A stretch of DNA of 64,000 nt, from contig NZ_CP074103.1 of assembly GCF_018310535.1 (NCBI RefSeq), positions 124,001 through 188,000 on the forward strand, read 5' to 3'. The notes under the pieces are model-generated. The model was not told the DNA's origin and made no database searches. It saw only the letters and a program-made list of their open reading frames with translations. Below are positions 8,497 to 17,157 of this stretch, piece after piece (positions within the stretch are counted from its first letter, which is position 1; each line of letters begins with the position of its first letter). Source of the stretch: Streptomyces mirabilis. Lineage in GTDB: Bacteria; Actinomycetota; Actinomycetes; Streptomycetales; Streptomycetaceae. The position numbers and the translations under genes were made by a program.

Positions 8497-9204
8497 TCAT
8501 GAATCGGTCGACTCGTGACCACGCGCCGAGTGGCGCCATGGGACATGCGGTGGCTCGACCGGGGAAGAACCGGAGGTTCCGCTGGAGCGGCGGGGGCGCT
8601 TTCGGGCTCCGACGGAATCGGGAGGAGTCTCATCGGGGCGCATCCCGGCCAGGGTGACCGTGACGAGTCGGTGGACCGCGGCCTTGGAGGGCAGGTTGCC
8701 GGCTGCGGTGAGGGCGTGGAGGCAGTAGGTCGCAAGCTCGCCAGGGACGATGTCGTCCCGGAGGTGGCCCGCCCGTACGTCCTCGGTCACCAAGTCCAGG
8801 ATCATGCCGTGGAGTTGCTGCTCCGCCTCGGTGACGTGCTGATCCCGGTGGAGGAACCCCGCGAGTTCGGTGTCGCGGTGCCCGCGGGACTCGTGGGAGA
8901 TGAGGGCGAACGCCTCCAGTACGGCTTCGAGTTGCTCGCCGGCGGCCCCGGCCCGGTCCCGGACTTCGGCCAGGTGGCTCAGGTGGTCGCTGATCTGCCG
9001 TTCGTGCCAGGCGAGCAGGATCGCTTCGACGTCCGGAAAGTACTTGTACAGCGTCGCCCGGCCGATGCCGGACTCCTTGGCGATCTGCGACATCGTCACC
9101 GACGTCAGTCCGTGCTCGGCGACGAGCGCCGCGGTGGTGTCCATGACCGCGGTACGCACCGCTGCCCGGTGCGCGTCGATCGTCTCGTTCCACAGCTTCG
9201 GCAC
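8497..9204 (-). CDS. TetR/AcrR family transcriptional regulator
   Basis: 235 residues from GTG 9204, chosen because the extension up to 9351 is not TetR-like. The DNA-binding domain is plain: VRTAVMDTTAALVAEHGLTS, then VTMSQIAKESGIGRATLYKY. The helical ligand domain follows and the last 40 residues are a low-complexity Pro/Ser/Arg tail. It is divergent from a SAM methyltransferase gene at 9325. The 120-base gap is AT-richer (around 9235-9275) and is the likely site of autoregulation and control of the methyltransferase. Confidence 0.88.
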   Translation of the reverse strand: MPKLWNETIDAHRAAVRTAVMDTTAALVAEHGLTSVTMSQIAKESGIGRATLYKYFPDVEAILLAWHERQISDHLSHLAEVRDRAGAAGEQLEAVLEAFALISHESRGHRDTELAGFLHRDQHVTEAEQQLHGMILDLVTEDVRAGHLRDDIVPGELATYCLHALTAAGNLPSKAAVHRLVTVTLAGMRPDETPPDSVGARKRPRRSSGTSGSSPVEPPHVPWRHSARGHESTDS

Positions 9205-9324
9205 CGCTCCAGTGTACGACTCGCCGATGTGAAGACATCTTGGATTGACATCGACAACCTGTATTGATAAATCTGGAGTCGTCACGGGGACCCGGACAAT
9301 CACGGCTACGGGAAGGACGCGAGC

Positions 9325-9948
9325 ATGCCTGGCTCGACCCCCCACCCCCACTACGATCCCGAGACCTCACGGAAGCCCGAGGACCTGTACATCAGCCGGC
9401 CGCCGTGGGACATCGGCCGACCTCAACCGGCGTTTCTGGACCTTGCCCACGCTGGTGCCATCAAGGGCCGGGTGCTTGACCTGGGCTGCGGAACCGGCGA
9501 GCACGCGCTCATGGCGGCCGGTCTCGGCCTGGACGCGACAGGTATCGACCTCGCCTCCAATGCCCTGCACGCGGCCGAGAACAAGGCGCGCGAACGAGGC
9601 CGCAGGGCCCGCTTCCGCCGCCATGACGCCCGTCAACTGGCCGATCTGGGCGAGCAGTTCGACACCGTGCTCGACTGCGGGCTCTTCCACATCTTCGACG
9701 GCGACGACCGCGCGGCCTACGCCGACAGCCTGCGCTCGGTGGTGCCGGTGGGTGGCCGCTACTTCATGCTCGGCTTCAGCGACCGGGAGCCGACCGAGTG
9801 GGGACGCGTGCACAAACTGACGCGGGAGGAGGTCGAGGCTGCGTTCGCCGACGGGTGGCGGATCGACTCGATCGAACCGGCCACGATCGACATCACCACC
9901 ACTCCGGACGGCATCCAGGCCTGGCTGGTCGCCCTCACCCGGATCTGA
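9325..9948 (+). CDS. Class I SAM-dependent methyltransferase (thiopurine/tellurite-resistance-like)
   Basis: 207 residues. Motifs: PPWDIGRPQPAFLDL near the N-terminus, VLDLGCGTGEHAL (SAM motif I), TGIDLA (motif II), FDTVLDCGLFHIF and RYFMLGFSDREP. The PPWDIGxPQ signature and the compact size fit the family containing thiopurine and TehB-like methyltransferases. The substrate cannot be read from sequence. It is divergent from the TetR gene, so it is probably the regulated target. The DUF2218 gene follows about 115 bases later. Confidence 0.85.
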   Translation: MPGSTPHPHYDPETSRKPEDLYISRPPWDIGRPQPAFLDLAHAGAIKGRVLDLGCGTGEHALMAAGLGLDATGIDLASNALHAAENKARERGRRARFRRHDARQLADLGEQFDTVLDCGLFHIFDGDDRAAYADSLRSVVPVGGRYFMLGFSDREPTEWGRVHKLTREEVEAAFADGWRIDSIEPATIDITTTPDGIQAWLVALTRI

Positions 9949-10062
9949 ACCTCCGCAGGGCGGGCACCTTGCTACCCGCGAGAGCCCGTCGATGCCCGTA
10001 CCGGCAGAACCCGTGCACCCGAGTGCGTCCGCCCTGCGGAGTCGCACAGCGAAAGGATCCCC

Positions 10063-10704
10063 ATGCGCACTGCCGAAGCCCGCGTCGAGACCGAGCGCCC
10101 GAGCCGGTATCTCGTGCAACTCTGCAAGCACTTCGACAACAAGGGGCGGCAGCTGGGCCACAGGCCGCGTGCCCACAACGGCGGTGACGCGCAGGCGCTG
10201 CGCGAGATGCAGGCGGTGGCAGCCCAGGCCCAGGTCGAATGGTCCGAGACCCGGGGGACGGTCAGTCTTCCCTGGGGCCGATGCGCGCTGCAGGCCGACC
10301 CGGGCGCGCTCACGGTGCACGTCGAAGCCGTCGACGAGGAGAACCTGGGGCGGCTCCAGGACCTCGTCTCGGGGCACATCGAGAGGTTCGGCAGGCGCGA
10401 GCAGCTGGAGGTGACCTGGCTCGAAGCCGTCGCGGAATCTCCTGGCCAAGCCATCAGCGCCGCTCCCGTGCCCTCAGGGGGAGTGGCACGACGCCGATCG
10501 CGCGGCAGGACGACCGCTCTCGCAACGGTCGGCGTACTGGCCGTTGCCGTACATCTCGGACTGGGCGGCGTCCTGCTCGCGAACTGGCGGTGGACCGGCT
10601 GGGCCGTGGGCGCCCTCCTGGCGGTCGTGCTGGTGAAGGTCACTGTGCTCACCGGCCTGGGCCGCTTCGTCGTACGCCGTGGCAAAGCCCCGAAGGCGCA
10701 CTGA
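10063..10704 (+). CDS. DUF2218 domain protein with C-terminal membrane segments
   Basis: 213 residues. Residues 1-100 match DUF2218 (VETERPSRYLVQLCKHF and the GxCxLxAxPxxLxxxVEA-like strand GRCALQADPGALTVHVEA). DUF2218 proteins are small, of unknown function, and often found near metal-uptake genes. Here the domain is followed by an Arg-rich linker and two transmembrane helices (about residues 150-170 and 178-198), so it is probably anchored with the domain in the cytoplasm. Confidence 0.78.
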   Translation: MRTAEARVETERPSRYLVQLCKHFDNKGRQLGHRPRAHNGGDAQALREMQAVAAQAQVEWSETRGTVSLPWGRCALQADPGALTVHVEAVDEENLGRLQDLVSGHIERFGRREQLEVTWLEAVAESPGQAISAAPVPSGGVARRRSRGRTTALATVGVLAVAVHLGLGGVLLANWRWTGWAVGALLAVVLVKVTVLTGLGRFVVRRGKAPKAH

Positions 10705-10718
10705 TGTCTGCGCCGGCT

Positions 10719-11525
10719 TCAGCCCGGTCCGCGACCGAGGCCACCCACGTGGTGTGCGTCAGTGATGACCATGTTCATGAAGGCGAGGACATCGGTCCGA
10801 CGGGCGATCGGGCCGCGGTAGAGCGACGGACTCTGCGTCCCGAGACGGATGCGCAGGCACTCGTCGATGATGCGGCGCCAGCGCGTGTCGAAGGCCGTAC
10901 GCGCGTACTCGCCGGCGCCCCGTTTGGACGTGATCTGGCCGGCGACTACGGTGTCTCGGCTGACACCGAGCACACCCCACGCCGCGCCCCATGAACCGAG
11001 ACAGACCAGGCCGGGCTTGCTGAACAGGCGGCTGCTGCGCTGCCACCACGAGCGCCAGTACCCGTCCAGGTTGCCCAGGCACCACTCGGCGAGCGCCTGC
11101 CGGTCCGTGGCGACGGTGAGTTCGCTCGGGTGCGGTCCGCGGATCGCCACGCCGTGTTGGGCCAGCGTGTGCCAGGTGACGGGGTGCCGCTGGTGCGTGC
11201 AGAAGCGGTGCAGGGTGGTGCCGTGGATGTGCGGTCCCGGAGCCGCCAGGTCAGGGGCGTTCATGAGATCGCTCCAGGTGGCGTAGATGCCGTCGAGGAC
11301 CGGCCGGCGCGGCTGCCCGTGTACGCGTGCGAGGGCGGCGACCTGGCCGGCGTCCGGCTCACCGGACGTGACGGCGACGAAGTCGATGTCGCTGCTGCCG
11401 GGGTGGAAATCGTCCAGGGCCACCGAGCCGAGCAGGTAGAAGCCCTCCACGAGGCCCGGAACTTCGCCGTCGACGGCCGCCAGGTAGGCGTCGGCCACGG
11501 TGCGGACGAGGACGGGAACGGTCAT
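10719..11525 (-). CDS. Nucleotidyltransferase of the aminoglycoside adenylyltransferase type
   Basis: 268 residues from ATG 11525; the longer open frame from 11642 is not conserved-looking. The N-terminal pol-beta nucleotidyltransferase motif is present (LLGSVALDDFHPGSSDIDFV: GS...D-x-D). The C-terminal half is the helical DUF4111-like domain of AadA-type enzymes. The family adenylylates aminoglycosides or unknown hydroxyl substrates, and resistance cannot be inferred here. The gene is convergent with the DUF2218 gene. Confidence 0.75.
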   Translation of the reverse strand: MTVPVLVRTVADAYLAAVDGEVPGLVEGFYLLGSVALDDFHPGSSDIDFVAVTSGEPDAGQVAALARVHGQPRRPVLDGIYATWSDLMNAPDLAAPGPHIHGTTLHRFCTHQRHPVTWHTLAQHGVAIRGPHPSELTVATDRQALAEWCLGNLDGYWRSWWQRSSRLFSKPGLVCLGSWGAAWGVLGVSRDTVVAGQITSKRGAGEYARTAFDTRWRRIIDECLRIRLGTQSPSLYRGPIARRTDVLAFMNMVITDAHHVGGLGRGPG

Positions 11526-11610
11526 GTCAGATGATCCTGCCAGGGACCACGCCGAGCCCCGCCGAGCGAGGAAGCGATCTTCGTAGGTTCCGATCGCCGA
11601 CTGGGCCGCG

Positions 11611-12738
11611 TCAGACGGAGGCGGGATCCGGTTCCGCGTCAACCGTCGTACGGTGCGCGGGATACCGTTCGTCGAAGCGGCGCAGCTTCCACAACGTGAC
11701 GGCGCCGACCCAGGTCACCAGGAAGGTGACCACGATGACGATGCCGATCGTGTTGAGGTCGACGGCGGCCAGCCACGACCACGGGGCCCGGTTGGCCGCA
11801 CCCAGGCGCTCCGCGAGCAGGGAGACCAGCTCGACCGTGCCCACCACGAAGGCCACGAAGATCGAGAGGCCGGTCATGGTGAGGTTGTAGTAGATCTTGC
11901 GCACCGGGTTCGAGAACGACCACTCGTACGCCTTCGCCATGAACACGCCGTCGGTCGTGTCCATCAGGCTCATGCCCGCGGCGAAGATCAGCGGCAGCGC
12001 GATGATGGCGAGCGGCGGCAAGTGGCCGTCCGCGGCGGAACCCGCCGCCAGGCCCAGCGCGCCGACCTGGGTGGCGGTGTCGAAGCCGAGGCCGAAGAGC
12101 AGCCCCACGAAGTACAGCTGCCAGCTGTGCTCGATGAACCTGTTGTAGCGGCCCTTGAAGACCCGGTTCATCAGCCCCCGGTCGGCGAGCAGCTGCTCCA
12201 GTTCCTCCGGCTCATGACGGCCCGCCTTCGCCTCGCGCCAGGTTCGGAAGATGCCACGCAGCACGGCGAAGTTCAGCGCGGCGATGGCGTACAGGAAAAC
12301 GCCGGAGACCAGCGTGCCGACGACGCCGCCGATGTCGGCGAAGCCGGCCTGGAAACGGTTCGCGGCCTGCGCGGCGAAGGCGATGCCCACGGAGAGGCCG
12401 AAGACGACGGACGAGTGCCCGAGCGAGAAGGCCAGGCCCAGACCGAGCGGGCGCTTGCCCTTCTGCAGCAGATAACGGGTGGTGTCATCGATCGCCGAGA
12501 TGTGGTCGGCGTCGAAGGCGTGCCGCATCCCCAGCGTGTACGCCAGCCCGGCCGCCCCCGCGTACAGCAGCTCGCCCTGGCTGTCGGCGAGGCCGTGGTA
12601 GTGGGCGTTGTAGTACGCGAACAGGCCGAAGCCCGCGATGTGCAGCGCCGCGACGAAGCCGTACATCGCGACCAGTCGGCGTATCTCGCCTCGGTCGAAC
12701 CGGCGGCTTCGCCGAACGGACGCGGCATGCGTACTCAT
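11611..12738 (-). CDS. NiCoT family nickel/cobalt permease
   Basis: 375 residues with eight or so hydrophobic segments. The NiCoT signature is clear: RHAFDADHISAIDDTTR in helix 2, and LGHSSVVF and LGFDTATQ (LGFDTxTE-type motif) further on. Such permeases import Ni2+ or Co2+ with high affinity for urease, hydrogenase, Ni-SOD or cobalamin. A candidate Ni-responsive operator lies upstream at 12794. The cobalamin-controlled cbtBA genes in the same window also fit a cobalt or nickel theme. Confidence 0.92.
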   Translation of the reverse strand: MSTHAASVRRSRRFDRGEIRRLVAMYGFVAALHIAGFGLFAYYNAHYHGLADSQGELLYAGAAGLAYTLGMRHAFDADHISAIDDTTRYLLQKGKRPLGLGLAFSLGHSSVVFGLSVGIAFAAQAANRFQAGFADIGGVVGTLVSGVFLYAIAALNFAVLRGIFRTWREAKAGRHEPEELEQLLADRGLMNRVFKGRYNRFIEHSWQLYFVGLLFGLGFDTATQVGALGLAAGSAADGHLPPLAIIALPLIFAAGMSLMDTTDGVFMAKAYEWSFSNPVRKIYYNLTMTGLSIFVAFVVGTVELVSLLAERLGAANRAPWSWLAAVDLNTIGIVIVVTFLVTWVGAVTLWKLRRFDERYPAHRTTVDAEPDPASV

Positions 12739-12793
12739 GGGCTGCTTCCCTCGGGGCGATCTCGGCCATGTCCTACTGCGCTGAGGAGTTACA

Positions 12794-12808
12794 TGCGAAG
12801 CATATGCA
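12794..12808. promoter_or_regulatory. Candidate nickel-responsive (Nur-like) operator
   Basis: TGC-N9-GCA occurs about 56 bases upstream of the permease start, within a small dyad (ATGC-GAA-GCAT at 12793-12803) and flanked by TACTGC (12774-12779) and GCAGTA (12806-12811). The Streptomyces nickel regulator Nur (Fur family) is described as recognising TTGCAA-type half-sites with this spacing; the match here is partial. The assignment is an inference. Confidence 0.4.
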
Positions 12809-12930
12809 GTAAGGCTTGGCGGCTGTCAGCCCGGGGTTCGGAGCGGCGGCGGTGTCCGGCTGGTGCCGGCCGGGACCAGCCACGCCGGCCCCGACACCGC
12901 CGCACGCTCGGCGTGGCCCTCGTGCCCGGT

Positions 12931-13005
12931 TCAGTGCCCACCGCTCGACTCGACGGTGAGGCGCTCGGTGACGGTCTTGCCGCCGTCCTTCGGGAGTGGG
13001 AGGGC
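12931..13005 (-). pseudogene. Short C-terminal gene remnant
   Basis: On the minus strand a frame ends at a stop codon at 12931-12933 with the protein-like tail LPKDGGKTVTERLTVESSGG and a His. It is cut off by the hairpin at 13006. It may be the last part of a secreted copper-chaperone-type protein, but it is too short to name. Confidence 0.3.
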
Positions 13006-13051
13006 GACCGCCCGGGCTCCCCGGCGTGTAGTCCGCGGAGCCCGGGCGGTC
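13006..13051. terminator. Strong terminator hairpin after the DUF305 gene
   Basis: Perfect 15-bp stem (13006-13020 with 13037-13051) and a 16-base loop, about 40 bases after the DUF305 stop codon on the minus strand. Confidence 0.8.
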
Positions 13052-13092
13052 AGTGCGCGACGCGTACCGAACGGCGGGCGCGTCGACGAGGC

Positions 13093-13737
13093 TCAGAGCC
13101 GGTCAAGAATGCTCTGGAGCTGCTTGACCTCGGCGGACTGGCCGGTGACGATGTCGTCGGCCATCTTCTTGGCGTCGGCGTTCTGGCCGCTCTTCTGCTC
13201 GGTCTTGGCCATGCTGATCGCCCCGTTGTGGTGGTCGATCATCATCTGGGCGAACATCTTGTCGAACTCCGTGCCCTTCATGGCCTTGAGCGACTTCATG
13301 TCCTTGTCGGACATCATGCCGTCGCCCATGCTCATCCCGGGCATGTCGCCCATGGCAGTCGGCTTGCCCCAGGACTGGAGCCAGCCCGTCATGGTCTTGA
13401 TCTCGGGGTCCTGGGCCTTCTCGATCTTCGCGGCCAGGTCCTTGATCTCCGAGTCGGAGGCGCGGCCGTCGGCCAGCTGGGCCATCTCCACGGCCTGCTT
13501 GTGGTGCGGGATCATGCTCTGAGCGAAGGTGACGTCTTTTTCGTTGAAGTCCGCGGCCTTGGCGGTCGCCGTCGCTGTGGCCGAGCTCTTGCTGCTGCCG
13601 TGGTCCATGCCACTCATGCCGCTCATGCCGTCGCTGCTGCTACAGGCGGAGAGCACCAGGGCTCCCGCGGCTACGACGCAGACGGCCGCGATGCGGCGGG
13701 TGGGCTTGCGGCGGAGGGCGCGCGTGAAGGCAGTCAT
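13093..13737 (-). CDS. DUF305 lipoprotein, probable copper-binding ferritin-like protein
   Basis: 214 residues. The N-terminal signal ends in a lipobox (LVLSACSSS), so the protein is lipid-anchored outside the membrane. A Met/His-rich linker (MSGMSGMDHG) precedes two DUF305 halves, marked by FAQSMIPHHKQAVEMA and FAQMMIDHHNGAISMA, where HH and Met residues recur. DUF305 proteins form helical bundles and are repeatedly found with copper genes. Met-rich segments such as MGDMPGMSMGDGMM support Cu(I) binding. A strong terminator follows; no operator of the two main types lies upstream. Confidence 0.88.
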   Translation of the reverse strand: MTAFTRALRRKPTRRIAAVCVVAAGALVLSACSSSDGMSGMSGMDHGSSKSSATATATAKAADFNEKDVTFAQSMIPHHKQAVEMAQLADGRASDSEIKDLAAKIEKAQDPEIKTMTGWLQSWGKPTAMGDMPGMSMGDGMMSDKDMKSLKAMKGTEFDKMFAQMMIDHHNGAISMAKTEQKSGQNADAKKMADDIVTGQSAEVKQLQSILDRL

Positions 13738-13832
13738 CGTGAATTCACCTCGTGTGTTGGTTCTCTGGCTGTTTTGGCGTACGCGTCGTCGCGGGACCGC
13801 GCGTGAACACGCGTCCGCGAGGGCGGTTCGGC

Positions 13833-14279
13833 TTACAGCCGCAGGACCGACAACTGGGTGAGATCGGGGCCGCGGGGTGGGGGATTCGGCCGCAGCATGA
13901 CGGGCGCCTCGGCGAGGAACTTCGCCAGCCAGTCAGGATGGCGGGCGAGCGCCATTCGCAGGAGCGCGGCGAGCGCCCACGCGCTGAACATCACCGCCAT
14001 GCACAGCGAGAGCATGTCCATCGCCATGGCGGGCTTGTCCCTGGATGACGCGTGAGTGGAGTGCGTCGCGTGGCTCTGCTCCAGGGATGCCGGAGCCCCA
14101 ATGGGGTCGTGGGCTGCTGCGGGCGTGTGCGCCGTCGATGCGTGGGCCGCGACGCTCATGTTGGGCCCGGACGACGTATCGGGGTGCCCCACGGTGTGCA
14201 TGACGAAGACGCCCAGCGCGAGCACGACGACGAGCAGCAGGTGCCCCAGGGCGCCTCCTGTGCGTACGGATCGGCTCAC
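13833..14279 (-). CDS. DUF6153 family membrane protein
   Basis: 148 residues from GTG 14279, preceded by GGAG at a 5-base spacing. One helix at residues 10-30 (HLLLVVVLALGVFVMHTVGH) is followed by a His/Ser-rich extracytoplasmic loop, a second helix containing MDMLSLCMAVM, and a Pro-rich tail. DUF6153 is an uncharacterised actinobacterial family that often occurs with copper genes. His and Met residues in the loop could bind metal. It is divergent from the BlaI-containing operon starting at 14425. Confidence 0.72.
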   Translation of the reverse strand: MSRSVRTGGALGHLLLVVVLALGVFVMHTVGHPDTSSGPNMSVAAHASTAHTPAAAHDPIGAPASLEQSHATHSTHASSRDKPAMAMDMLSLCMAVMFSAWALAALLRMALARHPDWLAKFLAEAPVMLRPNPPPRGPDLTQLSVLRL

Positions 14280-14381
14280 ATGCACTCCGGGATCTCCGCT
14301 TCGGTCTCTCCGGATCTCTCCGTCCGACAGTACCCAAGCGGAGCCGTGGACACTGTGACGGGTCAGGCTTCGGCTGTTCTA

Positions 14382-14394
14382 CTAAGCTGTTTGG
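14382..14394. promoter_or_regulatory. Candidate CTAAG-N3-CTTAG operator of the BlaI operon
   Basis: CTAAGCTGTTTGG has a perfect left half and a degenerate right half. It lies 31 bases before the operon encoding the BlaI/CopY regulator, which is consistent with autoregulation, and it is between divergent genes. Confidence 0.45.
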
Positions 14395-14424
14395 CATTGA
14401 TGGTTACGGCAGAGAGGCGGGCCC

Positions 14425-14982
14425 ATGCGTACATGGATGCCACGGCAGTGGGCGGCGGCGGTGGCCGTCGCCCTCGCCGCCGGTGTCGCGATCGGCGTGC
14501 CGACCGGGGTTGTCCCCACGTCCTTCTACACCCGGATGACCCCGGTACTGTGGTGGAACTATCCGGTCTGGGCGGTCTCGTCGCTGCTCATGGGCCTGCT
14601 GGCGGCGACCTACCTGGGACAGCCGCCGGCCGTGCGGAGCGAAGGCCCTCGCGGGCGCCGCGCACTGTTCGCGGGGGTACTGTCCGCGTTCGCCGTCGGC
14701 TGTCCGATCTGCAACAAGCTCGTGGTCCTCGCACTCGGGGTCAGTGGAGCCCTCTCGTACTGGGCCCCCGCGCAGCCGGTGCTGGCCGTCGCCTCGCTGG
14801 CCCTGCTCGTGCATGCCCTGGTGCGACGCCTGCGCACGGCGGAGGCGTGCCCGGTGCCGAGTGTCCCCGCTCCTCATGACTCAGCAGGGCGCGAAGGCGC
14901 CGCGGACTACGATGAACGTCCACTGGTGCCGGAGGGCTCGCACTCCGGGGGCGAAGGGAGCGGTCGTGCGTCAGCTGGGTGA
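14425..14982 (+). CDS. Four-helix membrane protein with a CPIC motif
   Basis: 185 residues. Hydrophobic helices lie near residues 8-28, 45-65, 78-112 and 116-132. The third contains VGCPICNKLVVL, a CxxC motif that suggests thiol chemistry or metal handling in the membrane. The C-terminal 45 residues are polar. It is the first gene of an operon with a BlaI/CopY regulator (17-base overlap) and an M56 peptidase. I do not recognise a named family. A role in copper or thiol homeostasis is inferred from the motif and context. Confidence 0.7.
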   Translation: MRTWMPRQWAAAVAVALAAGVAIGVPTGVVPTSFYTRMTPVLWWNYPVWAVSSLLMGLLAATYLGQPPAVRSEGPRGRRALFAGVLSAFAVGCPICNKLVVLALGVSGALSYWAPAQPVLAVASLALLVHALVRRLRTAEACPVPSVPAPHDSAGREGAADYDERPLVPEGSHSGGEGSGRASAG

Positions 14983-15334
14983 GCTCGAGGCGGAGATCAT
15001 GTACCGCCTGTGGGCCTGGGGGCGGCCGACGACCGCGCGCGACGTTCTGACGGACATCAACAAGCAGCGGCCCATCGCCTACAGCACGGTCAAGACCGTG
15101 GCCGACATCCTGCACCGCAAGGGCATGCTCAAGCGGCACAAAGAGGGACGGGCCTGGCTGTACACACCCACCTGCACCCGTCAGCAGTACACGGCGTCGC
15201 TGATGCAGGATGCGCTGGGCGGCAACCCGGATCCGGCGGGAACCCTGGCCAGTTTCCTGGAACAGATCACGCCTGAGGAAGCGGACGCACTACGCTCGGC
15301 TCTCCGAGCAGTCAAGAGGCGGAGCGAGGCATGA
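14966..15334 (+). CDS. BlaI/MecI/CopY family transcriptional repressor
   Basis: 122 residues from GTG 14966, with a GAAGGGAG ribosome-binding site. The winged helix is typical: LGELEAEIMYRLWAWGRPTT, then RPIAYSTVKTVADILHRKGM and GRAWLYTPT. In BlaI/MecI systems the repressor is cleaved or released when a membrane M56 peptidase is activated; CopY homologues respond to copper directly. The next gene is an M56 peptidase overlapping by ATGA. No obvious CxC copper motif is visible, so a peptidase-linked signal is more likely. It is the best candidate to bind the recurring 13-bp element of this window. Confidence 0.88.
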   Translation: MRQLGELEAEIMYRLWAWGRPTTARDVLTDINKQRPIAYSTVKTVADILHRKGMLKRHKEGRAWLYTPTCTRQQYTASLMQDALGGNPDPAGTLASFLEQITPEEADALRSALRAVKRRSEA

Positions 15335-16239
15335 TCACAGCCGTGGCGCTGGCCGCATATGCGGTCCTGGTGGGCGTCGCGGTGCCTTCCCTGCTGACCC
15401 GGGCGACGTGGCCCCATCGCGCGCCGGTTCTCGCGGTCCTCGCGTGGCAGGGCCTCATGGTGACGTTCGTCGTCGCCACCGCTCTCTCGGTGTACCACCT
15501 GGCCCTCACCGAACAGCATGTGCACGACGGCCTCATCGGGCTGCTCAGCGCCTGCGGTCTGGCCGCCGACGCCCCGGCGGGCGAGTCCTCGCCGACTCTT
15601 GGTGACGTCCTGGTGCTCGCCGCTCCCGTCGTGATCGTGCTGCTGCCTCTCGGCTGGCTTGTGCGCAATTCCTGGCGAGCACGCCGAGCACGGCAGCGTC
15701 ACCTCGACATGCTCACCCTCGTCGGCGAACCGGCGCCCGAATACGGCGCCACCGTCGTGGACCACGAAGTCCCGGCCGTCTACTGCCTGCCCGGCCGCTG
15801 TCGTCGCATCGTCATCACCCGGGGTGCCCTGGACGTCCTGTCCGAGGTGCAGTTGCGGGCCGTGCTGGAGCACGAGCGGGCGCATCTCCAGGGCCGGCAT
15901 CACTTGCTCCATGTCCAGGTGGACGCGTTTTCGCGCGCCTTCCGCGGTCTGCCGCTCGCCCGGCACGCCAAGGAGCAGACCGGTCTGCTGGTGGAGATGA
16001 TCGCGGATGACCGCGCCCTGCGGTTCCATCCCCGTGAGGCGCTGGCCACCGCGATGTGCGAGGTGGCGGCCGGCCAGACACCCCAGGCGGCCCTCGGCGC
16101 GGGTGGATCGGGCGCCCTCATCAGACTGCGCCGCGTGCTTACTCCGCAGCCGCGGCCGCACCGTGCGACGTGGCTGGGCGTAGTGGCGGCGACCATCGCG
16201 GCTCCGCTGCTGCCGCTGCTGGTGGCGTGCGGGCCCTGA
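15331..16239 (+). CDS. M56 family membrane metallopeptidase (BlaR1/MecR1-like, no sensor domain)
   Basis: 302 residues. Transmembrane helices are at the N-terminus (about residues 3-22, 33-58, 90-112) and at the very C-terminus. The zinc motif HExxH is present as EHERAHLQGRHH, with a downstream LVEMIADDRA helix providing the third ligand. There is no penicillin-binding sensor domain, so the signal is unlikely to be a beta-lactam. The start codon overlaps the BlaI stop codon. The pair probably transduces a cell-envelope or metal signal to BlaI. Confidence 0.87.
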   Translation: MITAVALAAYAVLVGVAVPSLLTRATWPHRAPVLAVLAWQGLMVTFVVATALSVYHLALTEQHVHDGLIGLLSACGLAADAPAGESSPTLGDVLVLAAPVVIVLLPLGWLVRNSWRARRARQRHLDMLTLVGEPAPEYGATVVDHEVPAVYCLPGRCRRIVITRGALDVLSEVQLRAVLEHERAHLQGRHHLLHVQVDAFSRAFRGLPLARHAKEQTGLLVEMIADDRALRFHPREALATAMCEVAAGQTPQAALGAGGSGALIRLRRVLTPQPRPHRATWLGVVAATIAAPLLPLLVACGP

Positions 16240-16258
16240 TCTCGCGTTCAGGGCCCGC
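16229..16258 (+). terminator. Terminator of the BlaI-M56 operon
   Basis: Perfect 11-bp stem (16229-16239 with 16248-16258) overlapping the M56 stop codon, with an 8-base loop. Confidence 0.75.
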
Positions 16259-16387
16259 CGCGTGATCCCCAGTTGCGCAATTAACCGGAGGCACCTCCCA
16301 GGAATTCCGACCCGTCTTCCTGTTCGCGCCCGGGGGCGCCACACGAGCCGGGGCTCCTGGTTGGCGAGGTGCCGTAGAAGCATACTG

Positions 16388-16400
16388 CTAACGTGATTAG
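16388..16400. promoter_or_regulatory. Candidate CTAAG-N3-CTTAG operator
   Basis: CTAACGTGATTAG is a near-palindrome with a 3-base centre, flanked by TACTG and TAGG. It lies 139 bases upstream of the lipoprotein gene at 16527. Confidence 0.5.
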
Positions 16401-16526
16401 TAGGCCAGTAGGAAGGGCCGGACGTCGAAGTGGCCGCGCCAATGCCCGTCGCCGTGTGACGCTCTCCCCTTTGGCCCGCATCTGTGAGGTACGGAACCAC
16501 CTACTCGGCCCGGGCGTCGAAAGGGC

Positions 16527-16907
16527 ATGACGAAGAGAGCTGGACGGATCACCTTCGCCCTCGCGCTGGCTGTCACGGTGCTCGCCGGCTGCACCAAGAC
16601 CCACGAAGACACAAAGCCCGTCCGGGCGACTCCGTCCAGCGGGACCCCGTCCGTCCGCACGATTCCCTTCGATCTCTATACGCATTGCGGCATCGACGAG
16701 GCTCGCATCGGCTCGACGTACTTCGAAGCGGATCCCCCGCTCTCCGATAACTCGGGCAACCCGCCCGAAGGGTGGGACAACCCCATCCAGCACGGCACGA
16801 TGACCTTGAAATCCAAGACCGAGACCGTCTTCACCGACAACGCGGGACATGAGGTGAAGTTCCGTGCGCGGCCAGGCGCGACCGCCTTCAAACGCCTCTG
16901 CAGTTAG
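16527..16907 (+). CDS. Small lipoprotein of unknown function
   Basis: 126 residues with a lipoprotein signal ending in LAGC (Cys at about residue 21). The mature part contains FDLYTHCGIDEARIGSTYFE and a basic C-terminus with a final Cys. The two mature Cys may form a disulfide. Similar short lipoproteins are common in Streptomyces but uncharacterised. A candidate operator of the 13-bp type lies upstream. Confidence 0.72.
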   Translation: MTKRAGRITFALALAVTVLAGCTKTHEDTKPVRATPSSGTPSVRTIPFDLYTHCGIDEARIGSTYFEADPPLSDNSGNPPEGWDNPIQHGTMTLKSKTETVFTDNAGHEVKFRARPGATAFKRLCS

Positions 16908-17157
16908 TACTCCAGCAGTGTGCGGCGCAAGCGAGGCCAGCTCAGTTCGTGACCGGGAGGCCGCCGGCGGCACGCAGCACGACATCGGGCGCGGCGGTGC
17001 CGGTCCACCTGAAGTGCCGCGGAAGTCGGCGCAGTCTTCCCGGTGCCGCGAGCGCAAGGCTTGTCGAACTGGGCGCACCGCGGGACGAGGCAGCCGCCCA
17101 AGGAGATGCAGAGCGGGCGGTATGCGGCAGGCAGCGAACTCTATTGATGGGCTGATC

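Noticed and set aside
11653..13806. A very long plus-strand open frame antisense to the nickel permease and DUF305 genes
   Set aside because: The translation is rich in Arg, His and Gly and shows no domain; it is the shadow of the real minus-strand genes.
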